Shown in pieces: positions 10,224 through 19,982 of a DNA stretch of 64,000 bases. The stretch lies in NCBI GenBank assembly GCA_905160935.1, contig CAJHZI010000814.1:304001-368000 (forward strand), read 5' to 3'. This stretch comes from Enchytraeus crypticus. Its lineage: Eukaryota; Annelida; Clitellata; Enchytraeida; Enchytraeidae. Numbering within the stretch: position 1 is the stretch's first letter; each line of letters begins with the position of its first letter. Position numbers and translations under genes: made by a program. The notes below the pieces were generated by a model. That model searched no databases. It saw only the letters and a list, made by a program, of their open reading frames with translations, and had not been told where the DNA came from.

Positions 10224-11926
10224 AATACAGCTCCAGTAATGAGACCCTTCTCAAAGCCATCTTCGATGTATTGTGTTAGATTTACTATCTGACTGGTGCA
10301 TGATTTCCCCGGACGGAACCCACATTGCTGCTCTATCAACTTTTCATCGACTACTGTCAGCATTTGATTAAGGATCATGCGTTCTAGTAGCTTGTACGTA
10401 TGGCATAGTAGTGATGTAGGCCTGTAGCTTTTTGCATCATTGGGATCTTTTCCAGGTTTTAATAAAGCTATAACTTTAGCTTGTCTCCATAAGCATGGTA
10501 TTGTATAGTTCGTTATACATTCATTGTACAGCTCTAACAACCACGCTCTAGCCTTGATTCCAAAGTGCTTGATTAACTCACTCCCTATGTCATCTATTCC
10601 ACTTGCTTTGCCATTCTTTAGGCAATCGATTGCAGTCAGAAGTTCGTCTGATGTGAATGGCTGCAATATACAACCATTGACATCGAAGCAACGTTGGTCT
10701 GATGCTATCTTTGGCCGTGATTCTTTTCGGCAACCCGTGGGGCTTTTACCATTAAGTATAAGTTGATGGGCAACCTGATTTGCTGTTACACTGCTATAGA
10801 CTTTTGGCTTTGTGTAGTCGTTTGTTAGTATTCTGATATTTGACCAAGCCTTCTTCCTATTATGTGTCATATCGGTTGGCTCAATCATATTCTGCCACTT
10901 CTTTTGCCGTTCATCTGCAAGTTTTACCAAAAACGTAACGCCCATTGTTATAGTCTCCTCGTCAAATGGATCCTTTTCATAGGTTTCTGTATATGCCCGG
11001 TACAATTCTTCGTTTTCTTGTGTTAATCCGGGTATGTATTCAGTCCTGCACCCTCGAGGGATATGCTTTCTTGCCACTCGTTTAATTTCTTTCACGAAGA
11101 TTGTATAATCCTTGCTGCATGGTTTGATCCTATTGATAGATTTTTCAAGCTCATCGCTGAAACCGTCCCAGTCAGCCTTCTTGTAATTAAAACGGCGTCG
11201 AAATGGAACCTTATTCGGTGAAACCACTGCCTTGATCTCCACAGCTATTGGTCTATGTTGTGTGTGAGGTATAGGGGACAGAACCTTTTTATGACACATC
11301 TGTGATATCCTCTGACTGACAAAAATGAGATCTGGGTTGTAACCTCTGCCCCAGCGTCCACTGTTGAATGAGCTTGACTGCTTAGGATCATGGATTAATG
11401 TGAGCTGATTCATTTCTGCCCACAATTTCACCCTTCGCCCACCTTCGTTGCTTTTCTTGTAACCCCAGCTAGTGCTGTGGCTGTTAAAGTCCCCCACGAA
11501 TATTTCTGGCATTCCTAACTTAGGAACTGTAGATCCATCTAACTTGAATTCGGGATTTGGCGGTTTATATATTGACGAAATTCCTACGCCATTGATTTCT
11601 ATTGACAACTTTTCAATACCATTGCTATTTGACACTGACACAGAATCGGCCTTCATGTTGTTCTTAATAAGTATGGCGGTGCCGTATTTAGCGTGTGGTA
11701 TTTCTGCGATTAGAGACATTCCATATACATTCGGTCTAGTGTGTGATTTATCTCTGTGGGTTTCCTGTAGACAAAGTATCTGACAGTCTGTTTCCCGACA
11801 TATTTTGGCGAGCAACTGCTGCTTTGGGGCCGATAAACCCTCAATGTTACAAGAAATAATATTCAACTGTTTAGCGCCTCCATCTGCTGCTGCCATCTTG
11901 CGAGTGTTGAAAGTATGATTAGGCAT
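10157..11926 (-). pseudogene. Jockey ORF2: endonuclease and N-terminal reverse transcriptase
   Basis: The 589-residue frame opens with an AP-endonuclease-like domain (LNIISCNIEGL, LCLQETHR, FVGDFNSHS, GYNPDLIFV, TQHRPIAV) that would nick target DNA. The reverse transcriptase start follows (ASGIDDIGSELIKHF, RQAKVIALLKPGKDP, SYRPTSLLCHTYKLLE, FRPGKSC). It ends at about 10157 by frameshift, with the catalytic part continuing in the next frame. The start near 11926 may instead be an ATG about 33 bases downstream (MAAADGG). An intact 589 codons means decay is limited. Frame loss at the palm makes this copy inactive. Confidence 0.85.
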
Positions 11927-12219
11927 ATCTGCTGTACGGTATCTGCTGTATAAAGTTGTAGTAGTAGTATTGACCGGATCGCGACATAAAACGCTACTAC
12001 TGCGACCCTTTTGGTTTCAGCTAAGCTGGCATCAGATTCTGTTACTTTCCATTGTCTTATGCGACATAATCCAGTCAATAGGCCGCAATTATGAAATAAT
12101 TTAAATGATTTAGAATTTATTTGAGAAAAATAAACAGAGCGCCATATTGTCAGAGCTGCCAATATTTGATTTTTCATTTGCTTGATGAAAAGTCACTGTT
12201 GACCAGTGTAATTATAGGC

Positions 12220-12880
12220 CAATTTTACTCATGTGTGCAATATCCAAGGTTTTCGAAATAGTGATAAGAAAGCAGTTAATTGATCACGTAAATAAAAATA
12301 ACCCATCATATGTTCTCAGCACTGAGTTCTAATAAACCTTTCAACTTGCACAAATCTTTTGGATACATTCTTTGAATACTGTGGTTCTTTGGAAAGAAAG
12401 CAGGATATTTTGATAGCCTGTATAGATTTCTCATACGCTTTTTATATTGCGTATGTATCAATTATGAAATAAAATGATTAGTTCTTCTAAAAGCTTGTAT
12501 TATCAATATCTAATCTCGCAGAATCAGAATTGCCCCAAGAAATTATGGGGAGCACTTGATTCACTGCTTGATCGCACCATTCCCCAATCGCTCCCCTCTA
12601 CCACCTCACCATCATCTCTTGCTACCTCTTTTCTCAACATTTTCGATGACAAAATTTCCAAATTCTGTAGCACTATACCCTCCAACTCCATTGACACCGA
12701 CAACACCATATCTGTAAATATGCCTGAGCCACCACTACTTTTGAATTGAACGAGATAATTCGGAAGAAATACGCATTTTAGTTCTTCGCTCCACCGACTC
12801 TTCTGCAGCCTTGATGTTATTCCTACAAGGTTACTGAAATCCTGTATTGATATTTTTTTTAAAAAGGAAAAGATTCCAAG
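12220..12880 (+). mobile_element. Two LINE reverse transcriptase fragments
   Basis: 12220-12450 reads ISKVFEIVIRKQLIDHV, a reverse transcriptase finger motif, with later stops. 12474-12749 is open and reads like the linker between endonuclease and reverse transcriptase in the CR1-type LINE seen at 52470-54108 (NCPKKLWGALDSLLDRT). It is followed by a shifted block to 12880. They appear to be separate truncated insertions. Confidence 0.6.
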
Positions 12881-12935
12881 TGAGATTCTAGAGACACAAG
12901 TTCATCAGTGGCCCACATGGTAGAAAATTGTATTA

Positions 12936-12980
<45 letters not shown>

Positions 12981-12983
<3 letters not shown>

Positions 12984-13910
12984 GGTGAGTAAAAACAATG
13001 ATTACACCTGCAAAAAGTTAGAATATCTCAGGCTATTGTTAATATTTTCATTTAAAACTTTTACCGAATACTAAAGGACTAATTTCTGATGGGGTGACCA
13101 ATTTTCATCCTTTTTGATACATAGATTGGCCAGTTATGCTAGTTTCAGCAGAACAACACCCATTTTTAATGAACTGTAAATATAAATTAAATTTTATTTT
13201 GGCCCTGAAAAGATCCGTTGTAGTGATTGAGAAAGAACCAGTTATATCTGCAAGCATTATTGACAATTGGATATGCTTTCCTCCCGCTGCTACGCAGGAC
13301 TGCAGTCGCTTTCTGAACGCTAGGACAGCCTTGTTTATTCCAGCTTGGGGCACTCTCTTCCAGATTGATTGTAGCACTTCCAGCAGTTCTGTCTTGCTTT
13401 TAGGCTTCGGCTGGTTTTTCTGATAGAGATGCAGCATGATTCCCCAGACATAGTAATCCAGAGGATTTAGATCGGAAGAGTTAGGAGGCCATTAATTCTT
13501 CTTAATGAAATCCAGTTTTTTTCTCGCTGATCCATTCCTGTGCATGACGAGATGCATGAGCCGGAGCACCATTCTGCTTAAAGATGAAACCATTTGGTAG
13601 AAGAGCATAGCAATAATCAAACTGCTCCGGAAGCAAAGTATTGACGTAATACTGAGAGTTCACGTTTACCTTCTCGTCAATGAAGTGCACTCTGCCCTTA
13701 CCGTTGTAGCAAACGCCATTTTTAGGTAAAAATGGGGGGTTGCTCTGCTGAAACTTGCATAACTGGCCAATCTACCAAAATGGATGAAAATTGGCCATCC
13801 TATCAGAAATTAGTCCTGTAGTAATTGGTAAAAGTTTTATTGGAAAATATTAATTCTAGCCTGAGATATTCAAACTTTTTGCAGGTGTAATCTTTTTTTT
13901 ACTCACCCTT
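12981..13910 (-). mobile_element. Mariner-type transposon derivative with ~190-bp inverted repeats
   Basis: The ends are CAGGGTGAGT (12981) and ACTCACCCT (to 13910), set in a (TA)n tract as expected for a TA target. Similarity of the two ends extends inward for roughly 190 bases. The interior carries transposase fragments on the minus strand. The N-terminal DNA-binding part is missing at the same join as in the copy at 26398-27147, so both derive from one deleted ancestor. Confidence 0.85.
13105..13690 (-). pseudogene. Mariner transposase, central and C-terminal part
   Basis: 13690-13502 encodes VHFIDEKVNVNSQYYVN-like and GFIFKQNGAPAHASRH sequence. The next block (NSSDLNPLDY) is in a shifted frame, and 13437-13105 gives the C-terminus (QPKPKSKTELLEVLQS). 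Tc1/mariner transposases use three acidic residues. The second (the D of QQDGAPAH) is Asn here, so this protein would be inactive even without the frameshift and the missing N-terminus. The second copy in the window has the same Asn. Confidence 0.8.
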
Positions 13911-13924
13911 ATATATATATATAT

Positions 13925-14834
13925 ATATAGGTACGATAGGTTCCCAAGAGCCTATCACATATTAAAAATTTCACTGTTCCCCAACACACCGACAAGAGTC
14001 AAGATTTTCTTCCCCTTAATCTTATATGTTAAGATCCTTATCATCATTAATTAATTTTACCAGATCAGTTAAATTCATTTCTCCCCAATCTCTGTATCCA
14101 GACTTTTTATAAATTTTTGTAATATCCGACCTAGTCAATATGGATGCTAGCCTTTTGCTAGGTTTCTATTTTTTCAAAAACATTTAATATTTTTCACAGT
14201 AGGTAATCTATGACTAATGATGTTTTTCCATGAAAAAGATCCTGCGCTATCTTTGAGAAGGTTAAGATCATGGGTATGTTATTCCTATTGGTTTGTTTAC
14301 TGGTTACTATGTTATTTTTATTACTACTTGTATGTGTGTTAATGTTAGAGAATTAATTGTTCCAAATGATCTGTTTGTATTTATTAAGGGTTCTCCTATT
14401 ATATCCCCTCTTGACAATGGCATCAAAAATGATCCTGCACGTATTGACAAAGTTCCTCTTAAACCAAGATAACCTTGCAAAGCGGGTGATTTGGGATATA
14501 ACCAGGCCTCTAAAAACATGATCTGGATGAAAAGAAGAAGTGTGGAGGATTTGATGTGTGGCAGTAGGTTTAAATTAAATTTTTGTGTGTAGGAAGGTCC
14601 TGTCCCCTCTTGTATATTTAAATATTGTAGTATCTAGAAAGCCAACCAAATGAGTATGAATAAAGGGTGTTACTTGTATTCCAGGGATGTTGTTATTTAA
14701 CTCTTCAAAGATATCTATTATTCCTTTATGTTCACCTGACCAAGTACCAAATAAGTCATCCAGATATCAATAATAGTTACTTAACTTAGTTCCCACTCTT
14801 TCTATGAACAAACTGTCATAATCAGACACATATA
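13925..14834 (-). mobile_element. Penelope-like element, C-terminal half of reverse transcriptase
   Basis: On the minus strand the frame enters at 14834 with YVSDYDSLFIERVGTK and then YYxYLDDLFGTW, the catalytic YxDD. It continues with HTHLVGFLDTTIF, FKPTATHQILHTSSFHP and RGYNRRTLNK, a motif series specific to Penelope-like elements. Several in-frame stops are present. The GIY-YIG endonuclease that often follows is not visible before the (TA)n tract at 13911-13930. The N-terminal half lies at 33103-33400, across an 18.3-kb insertion. Confidence 0.8.
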
Positions 14835-14882
14835 CAGTACAACTCTCGTGATAAGACCGCTACAACGGCCGGAATCTGGCCG

Positions 14883-14921
14883 CTACAGCGCCGTTGTAGC
14901 CCCTCTACAACGGCGCTGTAG
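14883..14921. repeat. Perfect 17-bp-arm palindrome near the left end
   Basis: CTACAGCGCCGTTGTAG at 14883-14899 and its exact reverse complement at 14905-14921 are separated by five bases. The area is unusually GC-rich for this window. Subterminal hairpins are common in DNA transposons; any role here is inference. Confidence 0.9.
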
Positions 14922-15254
14922 TCCCGCTGTAGCGGCTGCATAGCTCTGTTATCGGGGCCAGATTCTTGCGAGAATCACGGGAGAACCACGCGTGGATCTC
15001 GGCTGGATATTAAAAGGCGGAGCTTAAAAGGTAACGTCGACAGTTATTGAAAGATAACTGCATGGGTCATCTTATCGCTTTACAGTGCCTCCTGTGGCGC
15101 AATGTAGACGTTTGAAAGTTTGCTGCGAGAACTAATTGTAATCCTTCATAGACGAAGATGAACGAGGTTTGCGAGACTGAATACGCTCTAAGTGACATGT
15201 AAATTTGATATTAAAGTTAAACATTTCGATCTTCTTCAGTGCGATGCCAAGTGG

Positions 15255-15900
15255 CAGGTTCAAGGTACTTATTCATACTCAAAGTCTGCTTTCTCGCTCC
15301 ATAACAGCACTCCTTAGATCAACAAGTTAATCCCCTTACAAAGTCTATACCTTATCCATACCTTATGTTGCCTAAAGCTTTGGAAAAGTGTGGCTTCTGA
15401 GTTGGTTTCCCATTGCCTTCCTCAGCTAGATGGATTAATTACCATTTAATTCTGGGGGGAAATATTTCGTGGTGAGGTGGGCCCCTCCTTCCATCCTCGG
15501 CTCCTGCCTTAGTCGCCTCTTACGTACACGCTGCAGATTGTTAGCGGTTGCCCTATTCTGCAGTGGTCTAACCACACCCGACCACAACATGGGGGCGTAT
15601 AAAATATTGCACATATATTGTATAATATTTTATACAATATACTTTATTTATACTTTATTCTCTAATAGTTGACTAACCGTAAACTGCACGTGTCGTAAGA
15701 GGTGACAGAGCAAGAACTGAGGAAGGTACAGAGAAATCATCCCTGAAGCCTCACTATTCCCAAGCTATAGGCTACCTTAAGGTGTGGATAAGATATATGA
15801 TTTGGTGATGTTGTTAACTCTTTGGTCGATGGAGTGCTCTTTGTGTAGAGTGAAATGCAGCATATGAGTAGGAATATGTACCTTAAACATGGGCTATTTT
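15255..15900. repeat. Dispersed repeat in inverted pair
   Basis: 15255-15560 (TTCATACTC-AAGTCTGC through GTGGCTTCTGAG, TTCCCATTGCCTTCCTC and CTTAGTCGCC) is matched by the reverse complement of about 15680-15900, diverged by perhaps a quarter. A single copy lies at 54735-54960 and a partial one at 17055-17170. It is a multicopy family of unknown class with no protein. It could be a foldback element or two independent insertions. Confidence 0.65.
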
Positions 15901-16948
15901 GCACAAAACTCGAGAGAAACTGATTGTATCTTTTATTACTGATGCGGTATCTTATTAACCGCTGTGCTTTACAACTTTATTAAAGAGTACATGTATGATT
16001 TGATAAGTTAATAACTGTCAATTACATTGGAGTAGAATATATGACTAATGGTTGGCCATTAAACTAATGGAGGCGTGACTTATGGAATTGCAGAATTTAC
16101 TTCACAAAAATCGAGAGAGAGAGAAAGAGAGTACGATTATATAGTACATACAGGCGCAGATTCAGAGCGGGGGGCCAAGAGGGTCCGGGCTCCTTTAAAC
16201 CGACGGAAAAAAATTAAAACTATATTTTCATTGTGTTCATGGCTATTTGTACATACAAAAGAACTGTGGTTACAGTGGTGGGGGTACTACGGTAATCTCA
16301 GTTCCACTAGCTCCCAAATGTCTGAGGTGTTCCCCGTTAGGGGCTCATATTTGATAGTTGATATCAGCTTACTATAGGGGCCCTGTACAATTGAAGGGAG
16401 AGCGAAAAAATTTTGACATTTCCAGTAGGCCTATAGAACTGAGCACATTCCTACTGTAATCACTGTGTAAGAGTAAAAAAAAGATAAGTAAAGAAATTTC
16501 AACTCTGTGCCGGAGTAGTGACGCAACCAGCCTTATCTAAGAGAGGCTTGAGCCCCCCTTCAGCCTAAATTAGGTCATTTTGCATTTCGTCCACATCTGC
16601 TGATTCTTTTCAAGGGTGGAAAAACTACTCTTTATGAGAAATATAGGCCCAGCCAGGTCTGAAGGATTTTTCCACTGGAGCAACTTACAAGGCTAGAAAC
16701 CTTAAATCTTTGAAAACTAGCGGAAAATGATAAATATAATGTCGTATATTGGCCTAACTATAATTTCTGTCATAAGACTATAATTTATAACACTTAATTT
16801 ATAACATTTAATTTTAATATGTTACTGTAATATTGTTAGGTATAAATTTATTAAATAAAAAAATCAGAATTTCAGTATTGAAATATTTTGAGCCCCCCCC
16901 CACTTATATATTTATATATATATATATATATATATAAGTTTAAAGAAA

Positions 16949-16999
<51 letters not shown>

Positions 17000-17715
17000 T
17001 TTTCATAGGGCCCCTTCGACTCGGGGGCCCCTCAGACCCCATAGCTACGGCACTGCAAACTCATACTCAGAGTCTCTTTTCACGCTCCAAAAGTAACAAT
17101 AAAAAATTCATCAATATTATTCCTTCACAAAGGCTATGCTTTATCGATAGCATGGTTTTCGCTGTTCTGGACACAACACGAGTATCATTGGACACGTTTA
17201 AGTGTGGCCTTCCTTCTGAACTTATTATATTAGAAGACTCAATGATTTACAATGAGAAGTCTCTTCTTGTTGTAAAATGTATAAGAAAGCCAGCGTTAAC
17301 GATATTTTAATTGAGACGTCACGTGGAAAACTCAGGAAATACGACACCGTCTCAATTTCCAGAATATAACAGATAAACATTTTGCGTGCTTATCTGTACC
17401 ATGTTGACAGTTACTTTGTATGACGAATCAAACGCCAAACATTCATTGAATACATTATCTTCTAGTGCTTTATGTGAAATTTTGTGAAATAAAACATATT
17501 TTCTTTCATTTTTTCTTTCAGTATGACTATTTCGAAGTTTAAAATCCTACTCAATGGTCAATCAGCCATAAATATTGCAATAACTAAAATGTTTAGTTGA
17601 ATTATAGGCCTATCTTCTATAGTTTTCTATACTTGTAGAATGGAGAACTAAAATATATAATTGATTATGCTACATTGATGTATGCACATTTGATCATGAT
17701 TGATGTATGCTACAT
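15900..17715. other. Non-coding stretch with (TA)n and possible hAT-like relic
   Basis: No gene is recognisable. 16909-16996 is a (TA)n tract interrupted by a short unique piece. 16151 and 17056 carry G/C-rich sequences that are weakly complementary (CAGGCGCAG... and ...GGCACTG), resembling CAGTG-type hAT termini. No 8-bp duplication supports this. The open stretches at 16075-16377 and 16888-17310 are fragments of repeats and microsatellite. Confidence 0.35.
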
Positions 17716-17719
17716 TGAT

Positions 17720-17835
17720 GATAGGATACTCGACCTCGGATCAGTATGAGCGGGGTTCAAATCCTGGGGTCGCCTGTCCGCCTGTCACTGAAATCGCTTT
17801 CGACTGATAAAACTAACGTTGACATTATCTTTTTT
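17720..17835 (+). mobile_element. tRNA-derived SINE, copy 1 of 3
   Basis: CGACCTCGGATCAGTATGAG is followed by the B box GGTTCAAATCC and then CACTGAAATCGCTTTCGA. The same series occurs at 46504-46635 and, inverted, at 48925-49053. B box and flanking order are conserved while flanks differ, which defines a SINE family. Confidence 0.7.
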
Positions 17836-17919
17836 ATATTAAGTGCACGTAAAGCTGGTAGAGCTACTGTTAACTTCAACTAACGTCAATGGAAAATTTT
17901 GAAACTTAAAATTTAATTT

Positions 17920-18362
17920 AAAATACGCAGTGGCTAGGATGTACAGGGATGTACGCGTGAACAGTGTCTTGGAATAAGAAGACTAATGGGAGGACTTATA
18001 GGATTAAGATTTTCTGGTAGGATATGTTGCCATCATCTATTCAACTGCTTTCAACCGAAAGCCTCGGTGGTTCAGTGTTGTAGATGCTAGGCTTAAGATC
18101 ATGGGGTTCGGGGTTCGATTCTGGGTCGAGTCGTTTTTATTTCTTTTATTTCGAGTCACTTTTTTCAGATTCTTAGGAATATGTTTAGGGTCAGGGTAAA
18201 GGGTGGGTGTAGGCGGGTTAGGGATAGTTAAAAAGTTAATTAAAAATTACATGCAATTTGTTTTTTAAAGTCTATTCAACAATAACCATTAAGCTCCTCC
18301 ACTAGTCCTCTTATTCGAATCTTAGACCTTGTCACCGTGTACATCCTAACCACTGCGTTTAA
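17920..18362. mobile_element. Palindromic element with tRNA-like heads at both ends
   Basis: CGCAGTGGCTAGGATGTAC at 17923-17941 faces its inverted counterpart GTACATCCTAACCACTGCG ending at about 18359. Each end resembles a tRNA A-box region (CAGTGGTTAGGATGT) and the right one has a B-box-like ATTCGAA. A further tRNA-like unit lies between them at 18060-18130 (A box TGGTTCAGTGT, B box GGTTCGATTC). It may be a MITE with tRNA-like termini or two SINEs in opposite orientation. Confidence 0.55.
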
Positions 18363-18714
18363 AATAATAACATTTTGTTAAAAATAATTTAAAATTTTAA
18401 AGGCTATAGAAGCATATGCATATGCATAGAACACTCTTTTAGTTTAAAAACTCCAGGCATTAGCCAAAATTTACATTTGCCATGTTAATTGGAATTGCAT
18501 CAAGTAACGTATAAAACATTTCTATCAATGTACATGCATATAATATTTGTTTCTTTAAAGAATTCTGAGTAATTTTATTCAGAATTAAATAGAGTTACTT
18601 CTTTCTGTTCAATTTACGCAGTGTAGGCCTACTTCGACAACTTCTAGGCCTATATTGAAAACAACTTTTTCTTATTTTAGATTTTTTAGGTATTGATTTA
18701 TTGAAAGGCTTATG

Positions 18715-18775
18715 CTATATTAGCATAACGTCCGCCTTAGGATTGAGAGGTTCGGGTTCAAATACAAGTTTGGTT
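18715..18775 (+). pseudogene. tRNA-like relic
   Basis: A box-like TAGCATAACG, a possible AGG anticodon loop (CTTAGGA) and B box GGTTCAAAT are in tRNA order, resembling a proline tRNA. The acceptor stem does not pair, so it is a SINE head or tRNA pseudogene. The sequence from 18363 to 18714 holds nothing recognisable. Confidence 0.4.
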
Positions 18776-18840
18776 AAAATTGACCATTTTCTTATATGTT
18801 TCATCTATGCACACATGTAGACCTACATTCAAGTATAGGC

Positions 18841-18844
<4 letters not shown>

Positions 18845-18911
<67 letters not shown>

Positions 18912-19164
18912 TACTTTTAAATATATATATTTGTGCAATGCCTACTAGCAGGTCCATGGTATATATCGCCTCCACTCCTCTCTACTGGTTTCCTCTTCAT
19001 GACTACATACTTGTACGAGTGGATATCTCTCAATCATCTAAAATTCAATTCTATATACCACTATTCTTGGGGGATTCTGCTTCCGACGAGATGGGCCCCC
19101 TAAGCCTTCCTCTCCTTCGACTGACATTTGCTGAGCATGTGCACTGAGAAAACAATCCTGTTTA

Positions 19165-19253
<89 letters not shown>
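18845..19253. repeat. (TA)n tracts with an RTE LINE tail between
   Basis: 18850-18905 and 19167-19253 are (TA)n. 18935-19065 matches the minus-strand 3' end of RTE copies (GCAGGTCCATGGTATAT, compare 55765). The second tract ends exactly at the gypsy LTR, and (AT)n resumes at 32637 beyond the other LTR. Confidence 0.8.
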
Positions 19254-19257
<4 letters not shown>

Positions 19258-19982
19258 ATATTTATTTTAAGATAAATAAGCAGGAAAGGGAAAGAAAGTG
19301 AGAGGGAATTATTATGCTAGAAAGATATGCCAATCAGTTAAGAAAGATATGGAACGCAAGGAGAATATCAAGGAGATATGAGAGATAGATACAGGAAGAG
19401 ACCGAGAGCAGAGATATTACGCAGTATCAGACGCAGTACCTTGATGGTCCATTTTAGACTCTTTTTATTATCAAAATTCACATTCAGAGTACGCTAGATT
19501 AATACCAACGGTAACGACTTGTCAGTCTCAACTAAATTATCGATTAACTTGAACCCCCCCAATTAAACACTCACTGGTAGCCAGCGTGACCCGCAATCAG
19601 ATTCAGATGAAAGCCTCGATTACAATAATAGAATACATTGCAATAACATTAAATTAAAGCAGAGAATAAACCCTACAAATTTGTAACCCAATACAAGTAC
19701 TGTACAAATGGAGGTTACCTTACGAGTCCGTAGGATCCTGGCGAAACGAATTCAAACTTATGAATCTCACGAGACTAACATAAACATGGCTGTTCACAAC
19801 ACCTCCTAAGGGTCACTGCCGACTGCTAAATCGTAACTCTCTCTGTCCTTCAAGGTAATCTAACTATATCAGCCTATCCTAACCTCCACGGTTCACTGGT
19901 CACACGTGCATCGACAGCTAACTCACACACAAGGCTATCCCACTGACCGCGGGAGTGTTCATCCGAAAGGAAGAACACTACA
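19254..19982 (-). repeat. 3' LTR of the gypsy element
   Basis: This 729-base copy ends at TGTTATATTT (plus-strand start, 19254) and CACTACA (19982). On the minus strand a purine-rich ATGGAGGGTT lies just upstream, in the place of the polypurine tract. Confidence 0.9.

Larger units (their letters stand above)
8940..12180 (-). mobile_element. Jockey-type LINE, nearly full-length but broken
   Basis: The minus strand carries, in order, a 5' leader (about 12180-11930), an endonuclease and reverse transcriptase frame (11926-10157), a shifted continuation with the catalytic YADD (10223-9849), and a C-terminal segment with a Cys/His pattern (9478-9008). The 3' end is near 8940. At about 3.2 kb it lacks a separate ORF1. 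Frame changes near 10220 and across 9480-9850 inactivate it. 8672-8940, between this LINE and the MPREC copy, shows nothing identifiable. Confidence 0.85.

Noticed and set aside
16151-17056. Possible hAT element with CAG...CTG ends
   Set aside because: End complementarity is weak and no 8-bp duplication is present. Mentioned only as a possibility in the stretch annotation.
18715-18775. Functional proline tRNA gene
   Set aside because: Boxes and anticodon loop fit, but the acceptor and T stems do not pair, so only a relic is claimed.
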